A DNA stretch of 64,000 nt from Malania oleifera (taxonomy: Eukaryota > Streptophyta > Magnoliopsida > Santalales > Ximeniaceae), in NCBI RefSeq assembly GCF_029873635.1, contig NC_080420.1, forward strand, positions 31,983,032 through 32,047,031, read 5' to 3'. How positions within the stretch are numbered: position 1 is the first letter of the stretch; every line of letters begins with the position of its first letter. Shown one piece after another: positions 21,111-32,028 of the stretch. The notes beneath the pieces were generated by a model, which did not search any database, was not told the DNA's origin, and saw nothing but the letters and a program-made list of their open reading frames with translations. The position numbers were made by a program, and so were the translations under genes.

Positions 21111-22379
21111 TGGGGACCGGTGAGGATAGCATCACGAGGCAGACATATGTTTTTCGTGGGTGTATCACAAAAGGTCTTGGTTTATCTCATATGGCACAAG
21201 TCTAAAGTTGATGTGTTTACCAGGTTAAACTTATGGATGAGGTGGAGTACCAGACCAGGAGAGAAATCCTCAGGTCAGACATTGGAACTGAGTATGCTGG
21301 TTTCATTCAAGAAGTTTTGTGAGCAAGGCATGTTATATGTAGGGCTTGCAGGGTACTTCTTGGTGAAGTCAGTGAGTATGACATGTTTCTCATGTGATTG
21401 ATCGCCAAAGGTATCGCTAGATGGAAGAGTTCCAAGTGAATTGTGGGCAGGTTTTGCAGTAGACTACTCGATTATGAGTGGATGTCCACTAGTGCACTAT
21501 TATAGTGATAGAGGATCGAGGCTTGATGTTATGTCTGGACAATACATCTTTCTAAGGTATAAGAAAAATGGGTGCAAGCTGGGTGATCCTATGGTAAACA
21601 AAGGGGTAATTGAGGACACGACTTTTGGTGATAAAGTCATGGGGCAGCGTACTTAGGTAAAGGAAAAGAAACAAATGCCTAAAAATTGCGGCAATAACAA
21701 TCATATTATTCAGATGGAGTTAGGGACACAAGGCAGAAATGCGGGGAGTTCTATCTCGAGTCAACAATATCACAGTATTGATGGACATATGATGCAAATG
21801 GAGCTATAAACACAAGGGAGGGATGATATAGATCTTTTTGCAGAGAGTTTCAGCTTGGGAGACCAGTAGGATCACGGTGGGCCCATGTGCATTATCAATC
21901 CACCACTCATGCATAAATTTGGCATTCTAGAGTTTTATGCATTCATTACTATCAGCTGCAAGGTTCCTACTATTTTTTAAGTTGCAATGCATGGCAAAGG
22001 GGAAAATAGGAGGATAATTGCTATAGTGGAGGAAATGGAAATATTGCACATGTACCAAGTGTGTGAGTTGGTGAGGCTTCTAGTGGGGAAGAGGGTGATA
22101 GGATGCAAGGGAGTGATGTATCTATTGTGTGTGAATGATATGTTATTGGCTGGGAAGGTTTTGACTGAGGCTGATCCATTGGGAATTTTGTTGAAAGTTT
22201 TTTACATGAATGTGTTGGGTACAGCCAAAAAGGGTCTTGGTTTGTTGATTCACATGGACAAAGCTGCAAGGAGATTGGTGTTGTCTCAGGGTGGCTTTGT
22301 GGACGGAACCACAAGGAGACTTCGTTTGCCACCTCAAGGGGGTTCTGTGAAGCATTATTGTGAAATTTCTACCGCTTAG
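21111..22379 (+). pseudogene. Copia 3 integrase and reverse transcriptase scraps
   Basis: Short recognisable pieces include SNVWGPVRIASRGRHMFFV (integrase start), LVGKRVIGCKGVMYLLCVND and DMLLAGK (reverse transcriptase). The long open frame at 21987-22379 arises from these scraps. Much of the region is missing. Confidence 0.7.
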
Positions 22380-22792
22380 TACCCAAGGACGGGTTGTGAT
22401 GTTTGGGATATGTCAAAGGTCCCCCATGATTGTGCAATGGGGTGTTTTGGCAAGAAACAAAGTGGACCATGAGTTTTAAGTTTCGTTGAAGACTATGCAG
22501 GGGTCTTTGGTGATATAAGGCTTGCAGCAACTTTTGTGTTTACTGTTGTGGGATGATCTTATCGGAAGCCTAGGGTGAACTCTTTGGGTGTTGCATCTAC
22601 AACTGTATCAGAGTTGATGGTAGAAGTTGAAGCTGTCATCCGTAAGTTTAAGCGGTGTTGCTTGGACTTGGTGTTTGTCTCCAAGTGCTAAACGGGAGAC
22701 AATCCCAACCTAACGTCCCAAGTTCAAGGTGGAGGAGTGGATTCATGTTTTTGGTGTTCTCCTATGGGGTGTATATTCGTCAAAGTAGAGAT

Positions 22793-23380
22793 TGTTGTGA
22801 ATGTGGCTCATATTCTATGGTAAGGCATGGAGAAAATCTGTGGAGCAGCAGCAAACAGTCGACTGATTGGCCAAATCAGATGACTGATTGATTCAGAATT
22901 TTGACAATTACATTCTGTCTGAATTAGTCGACTGAATGGCCCAATTAATCGACTGATTGGCTCGGAATAGCATGCGCAAATTTTTGAAATTTGAACAATT
23001 GGACGTTAATACGATTGGATTTCAGGGGGAAACCTCCAAGGAAGCTTATATATACACATAATACGTTGTATATGGTGTGCTTTTGTGCCTTTTGAATGCC
23101 AAGGGTGCCAAGTGTGGTTGAAGAGAGAATTAGGAGAATTCATGTATTGTTCATGTAATTTGAACAACGAGATAGTGAATTCTTGCCGTTTGCTCCCATG
23201 GATGTAGGTTTCGTCAAACCATGTAATTCTTGGTATCATTGTTCTTGTTATTGTTTTATTTACTTGTTGTGGTTGTGGAATATTTTTGTATTCACCATTT
23301 AGATTGTTGCAGTGTTTGTGTTTGATTCTTTACACAATTATATATGTCGATGTGCATTGTTTGAGGAGTTTTACACAATA
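22793..23380 (+). repeat. 3' LTR of Copia 3
   Basis: 588 bases, matching 19707-20283 with many substitutions. It lacks the long G run. Confidence 0.9.
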
Positions 23381-23385
23381 ATTTT

Positions 23386-24257
23386 TTATTAAACAAATCT
23401 CAAAATTGGACTTGAAAGTCATTCATTTATATAATGAGTGAGCAGGAACAAACTCTTACTAAACCTAATTTTCGAGCCACTCATGAGCAATTTGATTTGT
23501 TTGCAACCCTAGATTTGATTAGGGAGAGGGAAGACAAAATAGGATTAAAAGTAGAGATACAAAAAGATAAGGGAGAAAAAAAGGATAAAATGATAAAAGT
23601 CAAATTATATTATCTAGTCAAGACTGATGTCTTTATTTAGAGACAATCAGTATTCTATTCATACAAAACTATCAATAAGACAATCCATCTAACTCTAGTC
23701 ACAATTATATCAATTTTGAGACAATCAATTTTCTATTGATACAAGACTAGCAATAGATAGTTCATCTAACTTTTAGACCCAACTATATTAATTTAGAGAC
23801 AATCAATTTTCTACCAACACAAGACTACCAATAGACAGCCCATCTAATGGATTCAAGTGAAAATTCCCTCAAACAATATTTGATCATCTAAATCACCTCA
23901 AATATTTGAATTTGAATAAAAATTTGTAACTATCTTTACATTATAAACCCACCCACAAAATCAAATTTACTTAAATCCTTTTGGTTTTGATCATGTGTGG
24001 TAATTGGGGGATGGCTGTAGTTTTAGTGATACCCTTTTTTGAGCATTTTGGTGTCCTATCATAGCCCAAAGCGATCCATTAATCCTTATGAAATTTTGGT
24101 TAGGCGATCCATTGTAATCCGCTTTTCCAAGACTCCACATATGTGAGAGTTTTGTGTATTGACTTGTTCTTTTATCTTGTTTTTTTATTATCTAGAGTCG
24201 ATGCTCAGACATTCAAGCGAACTAAAGCAATGTGATCAATCCTCGACTATCCATATA
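23386..24257. other. intergenic with ~82-bp tandem triplet
   Basis: No gene is recognised; the 68-codon frame at 23434 has no family I know. At about 23640-23860 there are three units of ~80 bases, each with GAGACAATCARTWTTCTA followed by CATCTAAC. The rest is AT-rich with no feature I can name. Confidence 0.6.
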
Positions 24258-25026
24258 ACCTCAATAATAAGTACACATAAATAATAAGTACACATAACAC
24301 GCCCAAACAATTACACTCAAATTTTTCATTTTTTTTTTAATTCCCTCTTCATTTCTCCCTTGATTATATTTTGAACTAGATTTATGAACTTAGAATAGTT
24401 TATAGAAGTGAATTATGAATATTACCAGGATTAGAGTAATGCTATGCTTACCACATGGACAGAATATTGTGTGACTCAACTTTTTTTAAAATATATATAT
24501 AAATAAATAAATAAAACAAAAAATAAACAAAAACACTTTATTGTCACTTGCTAAAAATAACTATTGCCTTATGACAAAGCATTTGCATCCAAGTCCAACC
24601 AAAAAGTGAACGGTGCTTTTAAAAATAAAAAAACATAACAAAAACATAACAAAAAAACTAAAAATTAAAATTAAAAACTGAAAACACACAAAAACACTTT
24701 ATTGCCACTTGCTTGGATTCTTTGTATAATGTAATAAAAACAATAAAATAAAATAAAAAGTTATTTATTTTATTTGCATTATCATCACTTGCTTGTGTTC
24801 TTAGCCCCATGCAATTAAAACTTCTTAGTACAATGCAACGAAAATAAGAACCATAACTAACCAAACAGAATTAGTATATTGCATAATATTATCCTCAAAT
24901 TTTAATGATAAACATTTTAAATTTACATTTTGATTATTAAATTATTTTTAGTGAATTGAATTTTAAATCATATTAAATGGTTCCATTAGCCATTGAGTAT
25001 TAGTTTAAAAACTGATTAATTAACTG

Positions 25027-25237
25027 TGAGCCAGCGAGGACCATGGATGGTAATGGAGATGTGTCCTGGGAGTCGAGTTCGCTGAATGTCCAACTCGTCC
25101 AACTGATGCACAGAAGCCGTGTCTGCATCCAAACTTTATCCTGATCAGCGAGACCTGAGAGCGGAAGACGCTGATCCGTAGGTTTGGTGCCACACTAAGG
25201 GGTCCGAAGGGCTCGTTGATGGCTAGAGTTTCTATGT
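25027..25237 (+). repeat. short dispersed repeat, 3' part (copy 3)
   Basis: It starts GTGAGCCAGCGAGGACCATG and runs to GAGTTTCTATGTAA. It matches 2505-2715, including GATCCGTAGGTTTGGTGCC, but carries only the last minisatellite unit. Confidence 0.65.
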
Positions 25238-25972
25238 AAATAAAAAAAAATGATTAATTGAATTTTGGTTAAATGTTTTAAACAGTTCAATTTTAGCTCA
25301 CATTTTTAGTGAACCAAAACTTTGGCTCCATTAACGGTTCGAGAAGTATGGTTTAATTAACCGAACTATGTCCACCCATAGCAGATCTATCCACGAGAAT
25401 TGTTCCTTTTTTAAGAACACGACATTTGCGTGCAAGCTCTTGTCAAAAAGTGAGGATACTTTTAAAAATATATAACTAAAAAATAAAAATAAAAATAAAT
25501 TAAAAATTAAGGAACACACTTTATCATTACTTGGCTTGATTTTTTACGTATTAGTACAACATAATGAAATAAAAAAAATAAAAGTAATAATTGACTTGAT
25601 GATAAAGTATTTGCCTTCAAGTTGTTAATAAAAAACGAAGGTTGCTTTTGAAAAGAAATAAATTAAAAAATTAAAAATAAGAACTAAAGAGAATAAAATG
25701 TAACTTGCATATATTCTCTTTTTAATGCAATCAAAACTAAAACAAAAGAAAAAAAAAAAAAAAACAACTATTGTATTAAGAACGAAGCATCATTTGCATT
25801 CAAGCCCTTGCCAAAAAGTAATAGATGCTTTAAAAAGAAACTAAAAATAAAAATACTTTATTATGTCCTAACTTGCTTAGATTTTGTGTGGTAGCAATGA
25901 AAATAAAATTAAAAAAAAAAGTATTTTTATAAGGACAAAGAATTTGCATTTAAGTCCTTATCAAAAAGTGAG

Positions 25973-26490
25973 CAGGAGTGGTAAAACGGGTCAAAACCCG
26001 ACGAATGACCTATGATCCACCCATTTAAATTAGGTTCGGGTTTAGAAAAAAAGACGTTTCGTTTGTAAAGGAATCAACTCAAACTCAACTCATTTAATAA
26101 ATAGATTAGACAGACTTGGGTTGGATTCTCACTGGATGACCCCTTTTATTTGATATTTATATATATATATATATATATAAATTTTAATTAATGAGATGCA
26201 CTATTTTCTATATTTTATGTTTTTTTGTTAAGATATTAAGAAATAAAATAAGGGAGTACTATTTTTTTTATAATAAAAGAATATGTCACTTTATATAAAT
26301 TATTTTTAAAAATTTAAAATAAATAAATTATATTTTTAAATAAATATTTATTTATTAAATGAACGCATTTGAATTTATATGTTACTCATCTATCAGTAAA
26401 TAAATAAATCCAAACTTAAACCTGTGTAATCCTAACTTATTTACAATCCGTTTAAATTCTATTTACTAACTCATTTTGCCACCCCACCTC
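25973..26490. mobile_element. hAT-like MITE (CAGGRGTGGYAAAA type)
   Basis: The 518-base element has an 8-base target duplication AAAGTGAG (25965-25972) and AAAGCGAG (26491-26498), with one mismatch. The inverted ends are CAGGAGTGGTAAAACG and, inverted at the right, GAGGTGGGGTGGCAAAATG. It has an AT-rich centre and no coding region. It inserted into the conserved core of one unit of the tandem array. Confidence 0.8.
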
Positions 26491-26559
26491 AAAGCGAGAT
26501 GCTTTTAAAATTTTAGATCTTGAGAGGGCATGGTTATAAATGCGAGTGGCTGGGGGATT

Positions 26560-26885
26560 GAGCAATTAATAAATTAGTAGTGGAGAAAAGGAGGGAGTGA
26601 TGGGCGTGGGGAAGGGGCAAGGAATACACGTGGAGCTGACGTGGGCGGCAGTGGATAGAGCCCATGGGCTTGTGGGCCCGAATCTGTCGAGGAGTGGGCG
26701 TGCCCACCATTCCACCAATCAGCATCTTATCATACCTCCCCTTCACCACGCCGGAATGAAATTTCTAAGAACACCTTCCCCACACGAGTCTCATTCTCTC
26801 GCCAGCCATTTTTCCACATTCACAACCGTCAAACACTCCCTCAGTGAAATGTCTGAACTGCCCTCCTCTCTCGTGCTAAATTAAT
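26560..26885. promoter_or_regulatory. GC-rich promoter-like island without a gene
   Basis: The island is much more GC-rich than its surroundings. It holds ACGTGGAGC and GACGTGGG (G-box/ABRE-like cores), CCAATCAGCATCTTATC (a CCAAT box next to an inverted GATAAG I-box) and a pyrimidine-rich stretch. The arrangement resembles a plant light- or stress-regulated promoter. I see no downstream reading frame I recognise; the open frames of 95 and 71 codons across it have no known family. Confidence 0.35.
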
Positions 26886-27134
26886 TAACTACCCCACTCT
26901 TAAATTTATCACACCAAGAACCCCCAAAGATTAAAAAAATCAATATATACTTCATCGGTTTTTTTTATTTGGATAAAAAAAAATGTAAAATTTGATAGAC
27001 CAATTTACGATCTCAATTCCTTGAAAAGAAAAATTAAGAAGAGTTTCGAGATAAAATATTTAATAATATGAGGGATCTCTCTATTACTTAAGTTAAAATC
27101 AAAGAAATATGAACAAATAATCAGGAGTAAAGAA

Positions 27135-27661
27135 TAGGGTGAGCATAATTTGATTTTAATCGAATTAACTGATCAAATTCAGTCGGTTCAGTTCAATTAA
27201 TTTTTAATTCGGTTTGATTCGATTTTATAATTTGGTAAATTCAGTTATTCAGTTTTCGGTTCGGTTATGGAGAAAGTGAATTTCAATTAACCGATTTAAC
27301 TGAATTATATAATTAATTAATAATTAAATATAAATTATATAATTTAGGGTTCCCACAATTCCCTAAATCCATAAAATTCCTGAATTATGTAATTAATTAA
27401 TTAAGCAATTAATTAATAATTAAATATAAATTATTAAGTTGGATTTTGAAAGCATACAAATTATACAATCATATTTTTTCCATAATTAATTATAATTTAA
27501 TTCGATTAAATTCGGTTAACCGAATTAACCGAAAACTCGGTTCAATTGAGTATGGTTCAGTTAAGGAGTGTAATTTAGTCGGTTTAGTTATAATGGAGAG
27601 TTAATCGAAAAAACTCAGTTAATTGGCCGAATTGGATGAACCAACCGATTGTACACCCGTA
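27135..27661. mobile_element. hAT-like MITE (TAGGGTGAGCAT type, copy 1)
   Basis: 527-base element with target duplication GTAAAGAA (27127-27134) and GTAGAGAA (27662-27669), one mismatch. The ends are TAGGGTGAGCATAATTTG and, inverted at the right, TACGGGTGTACAATCGG. The arms are rich in GGTTCGGTT/AACCGAA motifs. It is the same type as 57113-57630. No coding region. Confidence 0.8.
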
Positions 27662-28199
27662 GTAGAGAACATATGTCATTGTGAGATGTCTTACCTTCTT
27701 CCTAGAATCCCTTTTATAGTGTAGGAAGAACTTTTTTTAGTACACACTACCAAGTGCACTTATGTTTAGGGGAGAGTTTGGATTTAAATTTGCATGGATT
27801 TGAACAAAATATAATATAAAATTATATTAATTTATGTTCAAATTTATTCAAATCCAACACCTGAAATTTATGTTCCCAAATGTAGCGTTAATGTAAATGA
27901 AATTACAAGGCTTCCACTTTTTTGTTTTTCCCCTCTACGGAGGGGTTACAAACCCTTTACTGACCCATTCTTTAATCGGCTTAAGTTACACCACAAGGAA
28001 TCCTTTGATTTCTCATTATAAATATTTTCTACATCACCAATATTTTTAATGTTGTTTAGTATATAAAGAAAATATAATAAGAAATCTATTATTTTTGTTC
28101 ATTCCCGTTCTTTACTTTTTCTCGAACAATATATCTAAATAGAGTCTTGCCTCATATTTGAGAGTTTAAAGTTTCGAAATTGAAGTTAAATTTGTATAG
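27662..28199. other. intergenic, with a short AT-rich repeat
   Basis: No gene. The stretch 27770-27900 (GGATTTAAATTTGCATGG, then ATATAAAATTATATTAATT) resembles 28185-28290 and, more weakly, 57045-57110 and 59850-59960. It may be a small degraded MITE. Confidence 0.4.
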
Positions 28200-28798
28200 A
28201 TTTGAGCAAAAAATTACATAAAATTGTATTAATTTTCTACAAATTCAAGTATATCTAAATTTCAGACCTAAATTCATACTTCAAATACAACCTTAAAGAA
28301 AACCAAAAAAAAAAAAAAGAACTATCAATTTTAAAGAAAATTTTTAAATGATTTAAATTATCATATTAGTGGTATGAGGGATATAATTTTTTAAATATTT
28401 TTTTTTACATTTTAATCAAAAAACACTTTATATATAAATTTCAGAAGCTAACACGATGATTATCAACCACATAAAACTTTTCTTAATCACCTAAAAGTTT
28501 TTGTCCATTTTGCATTCCCATGTAAATGTTTTAGTATATAAATTTTAGTACAAAATCCAAAAGCTAGTGAGTTTCCTGATTGGCTGATTCCCTCCTTTAG
28601 TCTACTTGCTTTATTATCCATCCATTTTAGATAATTTTTATCTCTTTTAAAACTTTAAAAATATAAATGGGTTTTAATAATATAATTATGTGGCTTAGCC
28701 TAAACGTCCTTATTCCACACGTAGTGGATGTGGCCCTTTTCATTTCGTTATAATAGCATGACTTTTTTATATTCAATTCATGAGAAATGGAAAATGAT
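28200..28798. repeat. tandem duplication, copy A
   Basis: This ~600-base block recurs immediately downstream as 29185-29377 continued at 39512-39858. Shared marks include CAAATACAACCTTAAAG, AAATTATCATATTAGTGGTA, CCAAAAGCTAGTGAGTTTCC and AATATAATTATGTGGCTTAG. No coding region is recognised. Confidence 0.75.
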
Positions 28799-28859
28799 TG
28801 AGAGGCTAACCGGATAGAAGTAGCATTTGATGGGAAGGCAGCAACCCCACAAGAAGTCA

Positions 28860-29184
28860 TTGTGAATGTCTCAGATCCAACAAAAAAGATAGAAAATGCA
28901 AATAGTGTGATTTTCTATGAGCAGCGGTCCCAAGAGCTGGAGGAAAAGTTCAAAAAAATTTGATCAATTGAAAAACTAGTGAAGGAAGTGCGCAACTATC
29001 CCTTCATGGAGGAATCATCAACCAAATCTTCGGACCTTCCTTTTACATAAAGAGATAATGAAGATTCCTTTGTCGAGCAAGTTTAAAATGCCAAGTATTT
29101 AGGAGTATGATGGTTTGTCTGATCCTTTGGACCACCTGAGCACTTTTCGAGTGTTGATGCAATTGTAAGGTACACTCGATGCAT
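28860..29184 (+). pseudogene. Gypsy gag scrap
   Basis: The translation in pieces includes MKIPLSSKFKMPS, then YDGLSDPLDHLSTFRVLMQL. This is the conserved start of gag in plant Tat/Athila-type Gypsy elements. It lies between the two copies of the tandem duplication, in the opposite direction to the Gypsy element at 29378, and has no LTRs of its own. Broken. Confidence 0.75.
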
Positions 29185-29377
29185 TCATGTATATTTAAAT
29201 TTCATACCTAAAATCCAAACTGCAAATACAAACTTAAAGAAAAAAAAAAGAATTATTATTTTTAGAGAAAATTTTTAAATGATTTAAATTATCATATTAG
29301 TGGTATGAGTGTGATTTTTCGATCACTCTTATGTCAACATGTGAAGACTTGGACTTTCATTTTTTTTTAAATATATT
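29185..29377. repeat. tandem duplication, copy B, left part
   Basis: Matches 28240-28390 and is cut at 29377 by the Gypsy insertion. The copy resumes at 39512. Confidence 0.75.
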
Positions 29378-29789
29378 TTTTGTGGAATAGAGATGTCAAG
29401 GACCTCTGACAAGCCTTTTGGTCTCCGATCACCTGAAAAGGATGAAAACAAAGGTGTCTTGGAGGATCCGAAGTGTACTCCGGGGGATCTCTCCTATGCC
29501 TAAGTAAGGGAATGTTTTAGAGAGGTTGAATGCATCAGTGAGATGGGTTAGAATGAGATACCTTTGCCTTTTCAACCGAGTCCCTATTTATAGCAGAGGA
29601 GTTTGACCCTAGGAGGTAATGCCATTTATTGGCGAGTTATGGCGCAAATGTGAGTTATTCTAGCCTTTATGGCATTTAACCCATTCTGAGTAGCTGCCTT
29701 CGAGTGTTGATGGCCTTGATTGTTTTCGCATCCTAATTGTCCCCTATGGAAGATTGACCATTTGATCTTGGTATATTTAGGGTGTGTCA
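29378..29789 (-). repeat. 3' LTR of Gypsy 1
   Basis: The 412-base LTR is preceded in element orientation by a purine tract (minus strand AAAAGGGGGCAAC). The right-hand copy has ~50 extra bases near 39340-39400. Confidence 0.9.
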
Positions 29790-29829
29790 GTTGCCCCCTT
29801 TTCAGTTTCAAATTGGTTGAGCTTGCTTC

Positions 29830-31185
29830 TAAAATTCAAAATATATATATTTTACCCTGCTCTTTGTGGGCAATTTTTATTGAGCTGCTTTTTTTAAACC
29901 ATTTTTTGCCGAGTTGTTTTTTCCAAACTGTTATCACCAAGTTGCTCCTGTCGAGCTATTCTTGCCAAGCAGCTCTTTGTGAGCATTTTCTGCTGAACTG
30001 CTCTTCGTAGGCATTTTCTGCCGAGCTGCTCTTCAAGGCTATTCTTACTGAACTGTTTTTGCCGAGCTGCTCTTCATGGACATTTACTGCTGAGCAACTC
30101 TTCGTCGTAATTCTTGTCGAACTGTTTTTGCCGAGCTACTCTTCGTGAGCATTTTCTATCAAGCCGCTCTTCATGACAATTCTTGCCGAGTTATTTTTGC
30201 CGAACAGCTCTTCGTGGGCGTTTTCTGCCGAGCTGCTCTTCATGGGCATTTTTTGCCAAGCTGTTCTTCAAGGCGATGCTTGCTGAGTTGTTTTTGCTGA
30301 GCTACTCTTCATGGGCATTTTCTGTCGAGCAGCTCTTCGTGGCAATTCTTGCCGAGTTGCTCTTCGTGAGCATTTTATGCTAAGCCGCTCTTCGTGGCAA
30401 TTCTTGCCAAGCTGCTTTTGTCAAACTACTATTCATTGGCATTTTCTACTGCGCAGCTCTTTGTGGCAATTCTTGTTGAGCTGTTTTTTCCGAACTGCTC
30501 TTCGTGGGCATTTTCTGCCGAGTTGCTCTTCAAGGCAATTCTTGCTGAGCTATTCTCATTGAGCTGTTTTTGCTAAACAGCTCTTCGTGGGTGTTTTTTG
30601 TCGAGCTGCTCTTCAAGGCAATTCTTGCCGAGTTGTTTTGCAAAGTAGCTCTTCCTGGGCATTTTCTGCCAAGCTACTTGTCAAGGCAACTTTTCTCGAG
30701 CTGTTTTTACCAAGCTGCTCTTCATGGCCAGTTTTTGCTAGGTAGCTCTTCGTGGCAATTCTTGCTGAGCTACTCTTCATGGGCATTTTTTATTGAGTTG
30801 CTCTTCAAGGCAATTCTTGCTGAGCTGTTCTCACCAAGCTATTCTTGCCGAGCTGCTTTTTCCGAACAGCTCTTCGAGGCATTTTCTACCGAGCTGTTCT
30901 TCAAGGCAACTCTTGCCAAGTTGTTTTTCCGAGCAGCTTTTCCTGGGCATTTTTTGCCAAGCTACTCGTCAAGGCAACTTCTGTCGAGCTATGTTTGCTG
31001 AGCTGCTCTTCATGGGCATTTTTTGCCAAGCACAATTCTTGCCGAGCTGTTTTTGCCGAGTTGCTCTTCACGGGCATTTTTTTTTTAAGCAACTCTTCAT
31101 GGCAATTCTTGTCAAGCTATTTTTACCGAACTGCTCTTTGTGGGAATTTTTTATCGAGTTGCTCTTCAAGGCAATTCTTCTGGCC
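29830..31185. repeat. ~70-bp satellite-like tandem repeat in the Gypsy 3' region
   Basis: About 1.35 kb of imperfect units. Each is roughly two half-units of ~34 bases: one contains GAGCTGCTCTTCRTGGGCAT then TTTCTGCC, the other GAGCTGCTCTTCAAGGCAAT then TCTTGCYGAGCTG. The regular period leaves long open frames of up to ~145 codons on the plus strand. They have a repetitive Leu/Ser/Phe/Cys-rich translation and I do not regard them as genes. Tandem repeats at this place are a known trait of Tat-lineage elements. Confidence 0.9.
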
Positions 31186-31440
31186 GCTCGTGCTTCGCTC
31201 GTCAGTTGGGTCAAATTCGCCTAATGAGTTGTGCTCATTTGTTGGGCATGGCCTTACGAGCCTTGCTCGTCAGTTGGGCTAAATTTGCCTATTAAGTTGT
31301 GCTCATTTGCAGGCATGTCCTCATGAGCATTACTTGTTAGTTGGGCCGAATTTGCCTAATGAGTTGTGCTCATTTGCTAAGCATTTTTCTGACCTCATGA
31401 GCTTTCCTCGTCAGTTGGGCCGATTTTGTAGATTTTTGAG
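31186..31440. repeat. second tandem repeat of ~75-85 bp in the Gypsy 3' region
   Basis: Three to four units contain TCGTCAGTTGGGYCRAATTT, GCCTAATGAGTTGTGCTCAT and CTCATGAGC. Related motifs in inverted sense occur at 46330-46510 in the second Tat-type element. Confidence 0.8.
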
Positions 31441-31746
31441 GTCCTTCGTGATTGCACCTTAAGTTACTCAAAATTTATTGTTATTTGTGTCATACTTAGG
31501 GAATCTAAGACGTCTTGAGACTCGAGGTCATGTCAATTGGGTGTCCTCTCTAGTTGGGACGCAGGTCACGTGAGAGTTTGTTGGCATGTTTCTGGTCAAC
31601 TTTTGCGAATGGCATGATATGTGTATATTTCTTAGGAAGTGTGCTCATACAGGGACTTGAAATTTTTCCTTGGAAACGTGAACTAATTAATACCTTTCCG
31701 TCTTCTCTGTATGCACGTTTTCTCGAGATATGAGTGAGCTTTCCTC

Positions 31747-31755
31747 TATAAAAGG
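31747..31755 (+). promoter_or_regulatory. TATA box of the antisense gene in Gypsy 1
   Basis: TATAAAAGG on the plus strand, about 280 bases upstream of the first ATG of the antisense frame at 32029. The following leader is pyrimidine-rich (CTTGTCCCACTC, TTCTTCACTTGTTCTTGG), as in plant transcript leaders. Inferred from position and motif only. Confidence 0.55.
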
Positions 31756-32028
31756 CGTTCATTTGCTTATTCGCTCCTTGTCCCACTCGAGAGGCTCTCT
31801 GCTAGATACGCTTTTCCTACGCCTTTCTCTTTGTGTCTTTCGTCGCTTTTGTTTGGCATTTGTATGTTAAGTTTTGCTTTGTTCTTCACTTGTTCTTGGT
31901 GTTCTTTGTATTGTTCTTCGTGTACTTCCTATCTTTTGATTGTGTTTATAGAAAACCTATAGAAAATAGGTGTTGTTGATCCAAATCGTCGAGTGGTGTA
32001 AGTTGTTTGTTGTGCTTGCCTTTCGATC

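Larger units (their letters stand above)
19707..23380 (+). mobile_element. Copia LTR retrotransposon 3, shrunken and broken
   Basis: Plus-strand element with LTRs at 19707-20283 and 22793-23380. Both begin TGTTGTSAATGTGGCTCA. The target duplication ATTTT lies at 19702-19706 and 23381-23385. The primer-binding-like TTAGTATCAAAGC follows the 5' LTR. The internal region is only ~2.5 kb and contains gag, protease/pre-integrase and scraps of integrase and reverse transcriptase, so large parts are missing. By eye the LTRs differ at about one base in eight, making it an old insertion. Confidence 0.9.
24258..26520. repeat. AT-rich degenerate tandem array, copy B
   Basis: It repeats the layout of 1-2110. 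A leading ~170 bases matches the window start (CCTCAATAATAAG, then CACGCCCAAACAATT). Units containing CCAAAAAGTGA...TGCTTTT and CACTTTATTGCCACTTGCTTG follow at about 24530-24860, 25430-25600, 25610-25740, 25780-25900 and 25920-26510. It is interrupted by the dispersed repeat at 25027-25237 and a hAT-like MITE at 25973-26490. Confidence 0.7.

Noticed and set aside
22021-22355. Minus-strand frames of 70-103 codons
   Set aside because: They are antisense shadows of Copia 3 coding scraps.
26534-26884. Frames of 71 and 95 codons across the GC-rich island
   Set aside because: GC-rich DNA lacks stops by chance; the products resemble nothing I know.
29720-31282. Many overlapping plus-strand frames of 60-145 codons with Leu/Ser/Phe/Cys-rich translations
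   Set aside because: They follow the period of the tandem repeat and appear in more than one frame. This is what a stop-poor repeat produces, not a gene.
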